Below, piece after piece: positions 7,168 through 13,791 of a DNA stretch of 14,127 nt. Origin of the DNA: Pseudomonadota bacterium (GTDB taxonomy: Bacteria > Pseudomonadota > Alphaproteobacteria > Rhodospirillales > Magnetospirillaceae); NCBI GenBank assembly GCA_023437865.1, contig JAEZFE010000003.1:1-14127 (forward strand). Reading direction: 5' to 3'. Under the pieces are notes generated by a model. The model was not told the DNA's origin and made no database searches. It saw only the letters and a program-made list of their open reading frames with translations. Both the position numbers and the translations under genes were made by a program. Position 1 is the first letter of the stretch. Each line of letters opens with the position of its first letter.

Positions 7168-7386
7168 ATGATCGACCACGACTTCTTCGACGAACTGCGC
7201 TGCCGCGCCCAAGGATGCGGCGATGTCCGCATTGCCGCCTGCAAGTCGGGATCGGGAGCGGTGAAGGAACTGGTCTATTGCCTGATGGATGGCTGCTATT
7301 ACGTCACCGTCGACGGACGTGAGCGCGTGCGCAGCGACACGCCGGACACCGTCCTGAATTTCTTCAACGGCCCGGCTCCCGAGTAA
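7168..7386 (+). CDS. Hypothetical 72-residue cysteine-rich protein
   Basis: I do not recognise this protein. It has no signal peptide or membrane helix and should be cytoplasmic. It holds five cysteines, four of them in two similarly spaced pairs: C12-x4-C17 (CRAQGC) and C38-x4-C43 (CLMDGC), with C25 between. This could bind a metal or form disulfides, although x4 spacing is unusual for a zinc ribbon. The second half has alternating hydrophobic residues suggestive of a small beta-sheet (ELVYCLMDGCYYVTVDGRER). A good ribosome binding site, GAGGGG, sits six bases before the ATG, which supports a real gene. It lies 79 bases after the glycosyltransferase on the same strand and ends two bases from the convergent FRG gene. 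It could be a late member of the polysaccharide operon or an independent small gene. Confidence 0.65.
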   Translation: MIDHDFFDELRCRAQGCGDVRIAACKSGSGAVKELVYCLMDGCYYVTVDGRERVRSDTPDTVLNFFNGPAPE

Positions 7387-7388
7387 GC

Positions 7389-8066
7389 TCAGCCGACCCG
7401 CTCCTCCGGCAGCCGCCCGGTGACCGCCAGCCAGTTCATGAAATGGCTGAGGCCGTCGAGATCAGGAAACAAGGTCGAGTGATTATAGCCATACTGACTG
7501 AGCTCCATCAGGAGGTCGTTCCGATACTCGGCGCCGATGACGAATTTATGCAAATCACCGTCACCATCGCCGACGGGACGAGTGGGCGGTCCGTGGACGG
7601 TGAAGGCAGCCCCCTGACGGGCGATGCGGGCGGCGTGGGCGCCGGGGCGGTAGAGCAGGACGCCGTCCACCTGGAACGGATTTTGGCTTTCGGGATTGGC
7701 CGCCGCCTTGGGCGAGAACGCCCACACAACCGCCTCGCCCGGACATTGCTTGCAGGAGGCGAAGAAAGCCGCCACCAGTGGATTGATGGTCCAGTCGAGC
7801 AACCGTGTGGCAAGACCGTGGTGCTGGGCGATCGCCAGCCAATCCCAATCACTGGGCGGCGGATATTCGATGAATTGGACCGCATTGCGCTTCCATGCCG
7901 CAAACAGGTCCAACTCCGCCCGGCCTAAGTGCTGGTTGCGCCCAACCTGGGGCACCAGTTGCCAATCGGCTTCGGCCTGGCCGCGATAAAGCCACAGCGC
8001 ACCATGGCGGTGCTGCCCCAGCGCGCGGTGCAGGTCCTCGAAACAGCCGATGCGGTTTTCATACAT
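7389..8066 (-). CDS. FRG-domain protein
   Basis: The protein consists almost entirely of an FRG domain, named for a conserved F/Y-R-G motif. Its biochemical activity is not established as far as I know, and such domains turn up in mobile and defence-linked genes as well as alone. Visible family hallmarks are LWLYRGQ at about 24-30, WQLVPQVGR at 35-43, the signature QHHGLATRLLDWT at 81-93 followed by NPLVAAFFA, and a C-terminal STLFPDLDGLSHF at about 197-209. At 225 residues it is a complete stand-alone domain with no fused partner and no membrane segment. The ATG at 8066 leaves a normal lead-in helix; only a weak CGGGG precedes it. It lies 32 bases after the lpxL-type gene on the same strand, so it is probably read from the lipid A operon, and it converges with the small cysteine gene. 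Confidence 0.8.
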   Translation of the reverse strand: MYENRIGCFEDLHRALGQHRHGALWLYRGQAEADWQLVPQVGRNQHLGRAELDLFAAWKRNAVQFIEYPPPSDWDWLAIAQHHGLATRLLDWTINPLVAAFFASCKQCPGEAVVWAFSPKAAANPESQNPFQVDGVLLYRPGAHAARIARQGAAFTVHGPPTRPVGDGDGDLHKFVIGAEYRNDLLMELSQYGYNHSTLFPDLDGLSHFMNWLAVTGRLPEERVG

Positions 8067-8098
8067 GCCCCGGATAACACAGGGCTCTCACGCTGGGT

Positions 8099-8974
8099 TC
8101 AGTTCTGGGGCCAGCGCTTATGCAGCCACAGCCATTGTCCGGGGCATTCGCGTACCCATCGCTCGATCTGGGCGTTGATGCGCGTCATCACCGTCAGAGT
8201 ATCGGCATGGATGTTCCCGGTCTCGGGCAAATCCATGGGCGGCAGCATGGTGATGCGGAAATGGGCGCCGCGCAGACGCTCGACCTTGAACAGGACCAGC
8301 GGACAGCGGAATTTGAGGGCAAAACGGGCCGCCGCCGGGGCGGTCATGGCATCGCGGCCGAAGAACGGCACGGCGATGCCGTCATTCATCTTCTGATCCA
8401 CCAGCATGCCGAGATGCCCGCCGGCCTTGAGCACCGCCAGGATCTCACGCGCCCCTTCGGAGCCCTTGCGGATCTGGCCGGCCCCGGCATCGGCGCGGCA
8501 TTCGCGATAGATGTCCTCGATCCACGGATTGTTGGCGGCGCGATAGACCACGGTCAGGTCGAAGCCCTCGCGCTCGGCCAAGGCGCCGGCCAGTTCCCAA
8601 TTGCCGAAATGGGAGGCGACGAACAGGCCGGGCTTGCCGTCGTCACGCAACAGATGGACGTTTTCGAGCCCGACCACCTCGACCCGGCTTTGCATCAATT
8701 TCTTGACGTGCGGGAACTCGCCGACCACACGGCCCAGATTGTCCCACACCTCGACCACGATGGCGTCGATCTCGGCGGCGCTCTTCTCCGGAAAGGCACG
8801 CCGGAGGTTGCGCCGCGCCATCGCGGACACCTTGAGCCGAGGCCCGATGGTGCGGGTCAGCCAGCCGCCCAGGCCCGAGGCCGCGTCCACCGGCAACGCG
8901 CGCAGCACCGCCAGCAGAGCGCGGGCGGCGGCGGCTTCCAATCTCTGACGGGTGGTCTTGGAAATCAGGCTCAC
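8099..8974 (-). CDS. lpxL: Lipid A biosynthesis lauroyl/myristoyl acyltransferase, LpxL/HtrB family
   Basis: This inner-membrane enzyme transfers a secondary acyl chain from acyl-ACP to Kdo-lipid A. The 291 residues carry the acyltransferase H-x4-E motif, H122 to E127 in SHFGNWE, the family segment VDQKMNDG at about 192-199, and the characteristic C-terminal QWLWLHKRW. A hydrophobic N-terminal helix at about 14-28 should anchor it. The GTG at 8974 is preferred: it forms a GTGA overlap with the lpxK stop, whereas the in-frame ATG at 9028 would add 18 arginine- and proline-rich residues and overlap lpxK by 58 bases. Family membership is clear. Which acyl position and chain length it serves (LpxL or LpxM role) cannot be read from sequence alone; the symbol marks the family. 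Confidence 0.9.
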   Translation of the reverse strand: MSLISKTTRQRLEAAAARALLAVLRALPVDAASGLGGWLTRTIGPRLKVSAMARRNLRRAFPEKSAAEIDAIVVEVWDNLGRVVGEFPHVKKLMQSRVEVVGLENVHLLRDDGKPGLFVASHFGNWELAGALAEREGFDLTVVYRAANNPWIEDIYRECRADAGAGQIRKGSEGAREILAVLKAGGHLGMLVDQKMNDGIAVPFFGRDAMTAPAAARFALKFRCPLVLFKVERLRGAHFRITMLPPMDLPETGNIHADTLTVMTRINAQIERWVRECPGQWLWLHKRWPQN

Positions 8975-9942
8975 ATTCGGCTGTCCACGCGGTCGAGCAG
9001 GGCGTCGAGCGCTTCGGGTTTGTCCCATTCCAGCGTCACGGTCAAGACCGACAGCATGCCGCGCATGTCGGTCGGCACGCGCACGGCATCCTTGGCGGTG
9101 GTGGCGAGCGTGGCGCCAGCTCTCTCTGCCTGTTCGGCCAGGGCGGCGATCTCGGCGCGGGTATAAGGATGGTGGTCGGGGAAGGAACGGGCGGCGACGA
9201 TCTCGGCCCCAACCGACTTCAGCGTGTCGAAGAATTTGGCCGGGCGCCCGATGCCGGCGAAGGCCACCACCTTGCGGCCCCGGAACCGCTCAGCCTCGGG
9301 GCCGGGAGCCAGCCGCGCCCGCAGCACCGGCAGATCGCCGAACCAGCGGGCGGCGCCGGCGCGGTCCTCCCCCATCAGCACCACCGCATCGGCACGCGCC
9401 AGACCGGCCTGAATGCTTTCGCGGCACGGGCCGGCGGGAATGACGCGGCCATTGCCGAAGCCGTAACCGCCATCCACCACCACCAGCGAAAGGTCCTTGA
9501 CCAGGCTGGGGTTCTGATAGCCGTCGTCCATGACCAGGATGTCGCACCCCATGGCCGCCGCCGATTTCGCGCCGTCGGGGCGTACCCGCGCCACCCAGGT
9601 GGGGGCCTGCTGGGCCAGCAGCAGGGCCTCGTCCCCGACGCGGACGGCATCGTGGCGCAGCAGGTCCACCGCACGCGGCCCCACCTCGGTGCCGCCATAG
9701 CCGCGCGTCAGCAAATGCGGCTGACGCCCGCGCGCCGCCAAACGCTGAACCAGGTCAATGCACACCGGCGTCTTGCCCGCCCCACCGGAGACGATGTTGC
9801 CGACGCAGATCACCGGCATGGCGGCGCGATAGGACTCCCCGCCCGCCAGCTTGCGGGCCACTGCCCAGGCGTAGACCGAGCCCAACGGCGCCAGCACGCG
9901 CCCGGCCAGACTGTCCTTGTGCCAGAACTCAGGGGCGTGCAC
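8971..9942 (-). CDS. lpxK: Tetraacyldisaccharide 4'-kinase
   Basis: LpxK phosphorylates the 4' position of the lipid A disaccharide at the inner membrane, using ATP. The 323-residue product has normal family length. The Walker A loop GGAGKT is at 53-58 within GNIVSGGAGKTP, RGYGG is at 80-84, GDE at 103-105, and the DDGYQ motif at 139-143 contains the catalytic aspartates. HHPYTRAEI near the C-terminal third is typical of the family. A GTG start at 9942 is chosen over the ATG at 9972. It has TGGAGG at ideal spacing, and MHAPEFWHK resembles the usual alphaproteobacterial LpxK opening, while the ATG would add ten tryptophan- and arginine-rich residues. It overlaps the waaA end by 14 bases and the lpxL start by four. 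Confidence 0.94.
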   Translation of the reverse strand: MHAPEFWHKDSLAGRVLAPLGSVYAWAVARKLAGGESYRAAMPVICVGNIVSGGAGKTPVCIDLVQRLAARGRQPHLLTRGYGGTEVGPRAVDLLRHDAVRVGDEALLLAQQAPTWVARVRPDGAKSAAAMGCDILVMDDGYQNPSLVKDLSLVVVDGGYGFGNGRVIPAGPCRESIQAGLARADAVVLMGEDRAGAARWFGDLPVLRARLAPGPEAERFRGRKVVAFAGIGRPAKFFDTLKSVGAEIVAARSFPDHHPYTRAEIAALAEQAERAGATLATTAKDAVRVPTDMRGMLSVLTVTLEWDKPEALDALLDRVDSRM

Positions 9943-11203
9943 GTGCGGCCTCCAGGAACGGCGCCAGCACATCCATCAGCGCGTCCAGCACGCCGGCCTC
10001 GCTGTCGGCCCAGGCCAGCGCCGCCCGCCGCCGCGCCGCCAGCAGGGCAGGATCGGCCAGCAGACGCCCCACGGCCTCGGCCAAGCCGGCCTCGTCGGCC
10101 ACCTGCTCGGCGGCACCGGCATCGACCATGCTAGGAGCCATCTCGGGGAAGTTGTCCATAGACGGCCCGAACAGCACGGCAGCGCCCAGGCGCGCGGGCT
10201 CGAACGGGTTCTGGCCGCCCGTCGCGGCGGAGCCGCGCCCGCCGGAACCCGCGGCGATGCTCTTGCCGACGAACACAATGGGCGCCAGGCGGTAGAACAG
10301 GCCCAGTTCGCCCATGGTATCGGCCACGTACAGCTCGCAATCGAGTGTACCGCCCGCCGAGCGCAGGTTTGCGCCCAACTCGGCGGCGATCTCGGGGCCC
10401 CGTTGGGGATGGCGCGGCACGATCAGCGTCAGCAGGCCGGGGAAACGGTCTCGCAGCAAGCCGTGCACGCGGGCGATCAACGCCTCCTCGCCGGGATGGG
10501 TGCTGGCGGCCAGCCAGAGCGGGCGGCTGCCGATGGCGGCGCGCAGGCGGTCCAATTCGGCCTCGACGCACGGCAGGGGCGGCACCGCCATCTTGAGATT
10601 GCCTACGCACTCCGTGCGGGGCGCCCCCAGAGCGGCGAGCCGCTGGGCATCGCCTGGGGTCTGGCCCAGGCACAGGCTGAAGCCCGAGAGCAGATGGCGG
10701 ATGAAGCCGCGCGCGCGCTGCCAGCCGGCGAAGGATTTCGGCGAGATGCGGCCCTGGATCAGCACCAGGGGGATGGCACGGCGGCGGATGCCGTCCAGCA
10801 GATTGGGCCAGAAATCGGATTCGGCCCACAGCACCAGATCGGGCCGCCAATGGTCGAGGAAGGCGCGCACGAAACCGGGGCGGTCCACCGGGATATATTG
10901 GTGCACGGCACCAGGCGGCAGACGCTCGGCCATCAGCTTGGCCGAGGTCACGGTGCCGGTGGTGACCAGCACCGCCATGCGTGGCACCAGGCGCTCGACC
11001 AGCGGCAACAGCGACAGCGATTCGCCCACGCTGGCGGCGTGCAGCCACACCAGCGGGCCGGCGGGGCGCGGCAGGCCAGGCCGGCCCAGGCGCTCGGCGA
11101 AGCGGACCGGGTCCTCCTTGCCGCGTTTCAGGCGGCGGCGCAGGTAATGGCCGATCAGCGGACCGCCCAGGATGGTGAGCGCGCGGTAAAGGCCGAAGAT
11201 CAT
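9929..11203 (-). CDS. waaA: 3-deoxy-D-manno-octulosonic acid (Kdo) transferase
   Basis: WaaA (KdtA) transfers Kdo from CMP-Kdo to the lipid A precursor on the cytoplasmic face of the inner membrane. The 424-residue product matches family length. An N-terminal anchor helix at about 3-20 precedes the GT-B fold. The catalytic glutamate is E61 in HAASVGES. Other hallmarks are AESDFWPN at 127-134, QGRISPKS at 150-157, GNLKM at 201-205, VPRHPQR at 262-268 and NPFEPA with LFGPSMDNF at about 332-352. A glycine- and serine-rich stretch at about 317-328, just before GGQNPFEPA, looks longer than in familiar homologues. The start ATG at 11203 forms an ATGA overlap with the upstream acyltransferase gene. 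Whether it adds one or two Kdo residues cannot be told. Confidence 0.95.
   Translation of the reverse strand: MIFGLYRALTILGGPLIGHYLRRRLKRGKEDPVRFAERLGRPGLPRPAGPLVWLHAASVGESLSLLPLVERLVPRMAVLVTTGTVTSAKLMAERLPPGAVHQYIPVDRPGFVRAFLDHWRPDLVLWAESDFWPNLLDGIRRRAIPLVLIQGRISPKSFAGWQRARGFIRHLLSGFSLCLGQTPGDAQRLAALGAPRTECVGNLKMAVPPLPCVEAELDRLRAAIGSRPLWLAASTHPGEEALIARVHGLLRDRFPGLLTLIVPRHPQRGPEIAAELGANLRSAGGTLDCELYVADTMGELGLFYRLAPIVFVGKSIAAGSGGRGSAATGGQNPFEPARLGAAVLFGPSMDNFPEMAPSMVDAGAAEQVADEAGLAEAVGRLLADPALLAARRRAALAWADSEAGVLDALMDVLAPFLEAARARP
9949..9954 (-). promoter_or_regulatory. Ribosome binding site deciding the lpxK GTG start
   Basis: TGGAGG on the minus strand lies inside the end of waaA, six bases before the GTG at 9942. 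It favours that GTG over the upstream ATG at 9972, which it could not serve. Confidence 0.75.
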
Positions 11204-11892
11204 GCGGGCTCCACCGGGGGCACGCCCATCATGCGATCGGCCTCGGCGGCTTGGGCGACCATGATTTCCTGAACCTTCAGGCGCATGGCCTCGGTTCCGG
11301 CCTCGTCCAGATCCTTGGGCACCTCGATGGGCTCGCCCCATAGGAACACCCCGCGCGAAAAAGGGCGGGTGACGGCGAAGCGATCCCAGCTTTTGAGCAG
11401 ACGGCGCTGATCCGACGAATAGCACACCGGAATGATGGGACAGCCCGACAGCCGGGCGATGTTGATCATGCCGGCGGTCGCGTGCATGCGCGGGCCGCGC
11501 GGGCCGTCCGGGGTGATGCCGATGCAATATCCGCCACGCAGCATCTTGAGAATGGACCGCAGCGCCGCAGCGCCGCCGCGCGTGGTCGAGCCCTCGATGC
11601 AGCCGATGCCGAAATGGCCGACCGTGCGGGCGATCAGCTTGCCGTCGCGGTGCTGCGAAATCAGCATGTGGATAGGCATGCCGCCTCGCCAGCATTTGGG
11701 CATCATCAAAAGGCGGCCGTGCCAGAACGCCAGGATGAACGGCTTGTTGTGATCCCAGTAGGCCGCCGGGATGTGGCCGCCAACCACCTGCCAGCGCCCG
11801 GTCGCCCACACCAGCCGGATGAACTGAGCGGCGATCCAGCACAGCAGGCCGCGAATGCGCTCGCTTTTGCCGATGCGCTTGACCAGCCCCAT
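11200..11892 (-). CDS. DUF374 lysophospholipid-acyltransferase-like protein, possible late lipid A acyltransferase
   Basis: The protein belongs to the DUF374 branch of the LPLAT acyltransferase superfamily. From memory, the epsilonproteobacterial lipid A acyltransferase LpxJ, which replaces LpxM, is related to this class, so a secondary acyl transfer to lipid A is the favoured role here. The 230 residues show FWHGRLLMMP at about 56-65 (the histidine of the H-x4 region), ISQHRDG at 78-84, GSTTRGG at 101-107 and TPDGPRGP at 127-134, all typical of the family. A hydrophobic N-terminal segment at about 14-30 may anchor it to the membrane. It lies five bases after msbA and overlaps waaA by four bases (ATGA). 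Membership is confident; substrate and position are inferred from context, and a phospholipid role is not excluded. Confidence 0.88.
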   Translation of the reverse strand: MGLVKRIGKSERIRGLLCWIAAQFIRLVWATGRWQVVGGHIPAAYWDHNKPFILAFWHGRLLMMPKCWRGGMPIHMLISQHRDGKLIARTVGHFGIGCIEGSTTRGGAAALRSILKMLRGGYCIGITPDGPRGPRMHATAGMINIARLSGCPIIPVCYSSDQRRLLKSWDRFAVTRPFSRGVFLWGEPIEVPKDLDEAGTEAMRLKVQEIMVAQAAEADRMMGVPPVEPA

Positions 11893-11897
11893 GGACG

Positions 11898-13733
11898 TTA
11901 CGACGGCCAGCCGGAGGACTGAGCCTCTTCAGCGAATTGCATGGCGTAGAGGCGGGCATAGATGCCGCCGCGCGCCATCAGCGCGTTATGGTCGCCCGAT
12001 TCGGCCACCCGGCCACGGTCCATGACGTGGATCAGGTCGGCATTGACCACCGTGGACAGGCGGTGGGCGATGACGATGGTGGTGCGGCCCTTCATCAACT
12101 GTTCCAGGGCGTGCTGGACCTGACGCTCGGATTCGGTGTCGAGCGCGCTGGTGGCCTCGTCCAGCAGCAGAATGGGGGCGTTCTTGAGCATGGCCCGCGC
12201 GATCGCCAGACGCTGGCGCTGGCCGCCCGACAGGTTCAGGCCGCGCTCGCCCACTACGGTGTCATAGCCCTCGGGCAGGCCCATGATGAATTCGTGGGCG
12301 GCGGCCATGCGGGCGGCGGCCTCGATCTCCTCGTCGGTGGCGCCAAAGCGGCCATAGGCGATGTTGGCGCGGATGGTGTCGTCAAACAGCACCACTTCCT
12401 GGCTGACCAGCGCCATCTTGGCGCGCAGCGAGGACAGCGAAACGTCGCGCACGTCCTGGCCGTCCACCAGCACGCGGCCGTCGGTGACGTCGAAGAAGCG
12501 CGGCAGCAGATTGAGGATCGTGGTCTTGCCGGCGCCCGAGGGGCCGACCAGCGCCACCGTCTTGCCGCCCGGCACGTCCAGATCGACGCCATCCAGTGCC
12601 GCCTTGGCGCCGTCATAGGTGAAGAACACGCCCTCCAGCCGCACATTGCCCTCGCGCACCACCAGATCGTGGCCGGCGCGGTCGCTAATGGTGGCGGCGG
12701 TGTCAATGACCTCGAAGCAACGGGCGGCGGCGGCCAGGCCTTCCTGCAGGTTGGTGTTGAGGTTGGCCAGCGCCTTCATGGGCTTATAGGCCAGCATCAG
12801 CGCGGTAATGAACGAGAAGAAGGCGCCGGCACGGTCCGGATTGGCATCGGCCTCGGTGATGACCTGGGTGCCGCCATAGACGATGACCACGGTTATGGCG
12901 ATGCCGCCCAGCATTTCCATGATGGGCGAACTGGCCGAGCGCACGCGCGCCGCCTTGTAGGTGAGCTCGTGCAACGATTCCACCAGGCCGCCCACCTTGC
13001 GCTTCTCGTATGTCTCCATCCCATAGGCCTTGACCACGCGGATGCCCTGGATCGCCTGGTTCAGGTAGGTGGACAGCAGGCCGGTCTGCTCCTGGGTGTT
13101 GGCGGTGACCTTGCGCATGCGCCGGCCCAGCTTGGCGATGGGCAGGATGGCGAGCGGGAAGACGAAGAAGGTCAGCGAGGACAGCACCCAATCCTGGTAG
13201 AACATCAGCCCCACCAGGAAGATCACCGACGACGCGTCCTTGCCGGCGCCGGTTAGCGCATTGGACACAGCAAAGCGCATGGAGCTGACGTCGTTGGTCA
13301 GCCGGCTCATCAGCTTGCCCGACTGGTTGGCGTGAAAATACGCCACATCCAGGTCCATCAGGCGCGAGAACAGACGGTTCTGCATGTCGGCAATGACACG
13401 CAGGCCGACGCGCGACAGCAGCACCGCCTCGCCGTAATCGGCAATGGCCTTGAAGCCGAAGGTGGTGATGATGGTCACCGCCAGCGGCCACAGATACTCG
13501 GCTTTGCGGGCGACGAAGATCTTGTTGATGATCGGGTCCATCAGCCAGGCGTACATGGCCGTGGCGCCCGCTGACACCGCCATGCACAAAACCGCGAGCG
13601 CCACCTTGCCTGCGTAAGGGCGCACACCTTCCTTGAGCAGGCGGCGCATCAGCGCGAAGGTGGAGTGATCGAAGGAAATCTTGTTCTGGCTCAACGGCTT
13701 GCCCGCAAATGGCGTGTGGAAGCGCGGGACCAT
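11898..13733 (-). CDS. msbA: Lipid A flippase, MsbA-type ABC transporter
   Basis: This half-transporter flips lipid A-core across the inner membrane as a homodimer, powered by ATP. The 611 residues place a six-helix transmembrane domain at about 40-340 ahead of the ATPase domain. Walker A GPSGAGKTT is at 397-405, the Q-loop Q445 in VSQE, signature LSGGQ at 501-505, Walker B ILLLDE at 521-526 and H-loop H556 in IAHRLS. All catalytic residues are intact. The start is uncertain: the ATG at 13733 has no ribosome binding site and lies 13 bases from a terminator-like T-run. A TTG at residue 13 or the ATG at residue 29 (13649) could be the true start. Position at the head of the waaA-lpxK-lpxL cluster favours MsbA over generic multidrug exporters of the same architecture. 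Confidence 0.9.
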   Translation of the reverse strand: MVPRFHTPFAGKPLSQNKISFDHSTFALMRRLLKEGVRPYAGKVALAVLCMAVSAGATAMYAWLMDPIINKIFVARKAEYLWPLAVTIITTFGFKAIADYGEAVLLSRVGLRVIADMQNRLFSRLMDLDVAYFHANQSGKLMSRLTNDVSSMRFAVSNALTGAGKDASSVIFLVGLMFYQDWVLSSLTFFVFPLAILPIAKLGRRMRKVTANTQEQTGLLSTYLNQAIQGIRVVKAYGMETYEKRKVGGLVESLHELTYKAARVRSASSPIMEMLGGIAITVVIVYGGTQVITEADANPDRAGAFFSFITALMLAYKPMKALANLNTNLQEGLAAAARCFEVIDTAATISDRAGHDLVVREGNVRLEGVFFTYDGAKAALDGVDLDVPGGKTVALVGPSGAGKTTILNLLPRFFDVTDGRVLVDGQDVRDVSLSSLRAKMALVSQEVVLFDDTIRANIAYGRFGATDEEIEAAARMAAAHEFIMGLPEGYDTVVGERGLNLSGGQRQRLAIARAMLKNAPILLLDEATSALDTESERQVQHALEQLMKGRTTIVIAHRLSTVVNADLIHVMDRGRVAESGDHNALMARGGIYARLYAMQFAEEAQSSGWPS

Positions 13734-13746
13734 AGCATGCGGGCGG

Positions 13747-13780
13747 AAAAAAGGAAAACCCTCCCCCCGGCGGGGAAGGG
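13747..13780 (-). terminator. Intrinsic terminator between the partial gene and msbA
   Basis: On the minus strand CCCTTCCCC pairs with GGGGGAGGG (one G-T wobble) across a 4-base loop (plus-strand arms 13759-13767 and 13772-13780). It is followed directly by TTTTCCTTTTTT (13747-13758). It starts 11 bases after the stop of the gene at 13792. Outer arms 13751-13757 and 13785-13791 (AAGGAAA and TTTCCTT) can extend the stem. This is the best intrinsic terminator in the window. Confidence 0.75.
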
Positions 13781-13791
13781 CGCCTTTCCTT

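Noticed and set aside
8067..8098. Possible promoter for the FRG gene between lpxL and FRG
   Set aside because: The 32-base gap has no recognisable -35/-10 pair and no hairpin; read-through from the lipid A operon is simpler.
11204..11959. Upstream extension of waaA to a 676-residue protein
   Set aside because: The extension reads the DUF374 gene out of frame; the ATGA-overlap start at 11203 gives the normal WaaA length.
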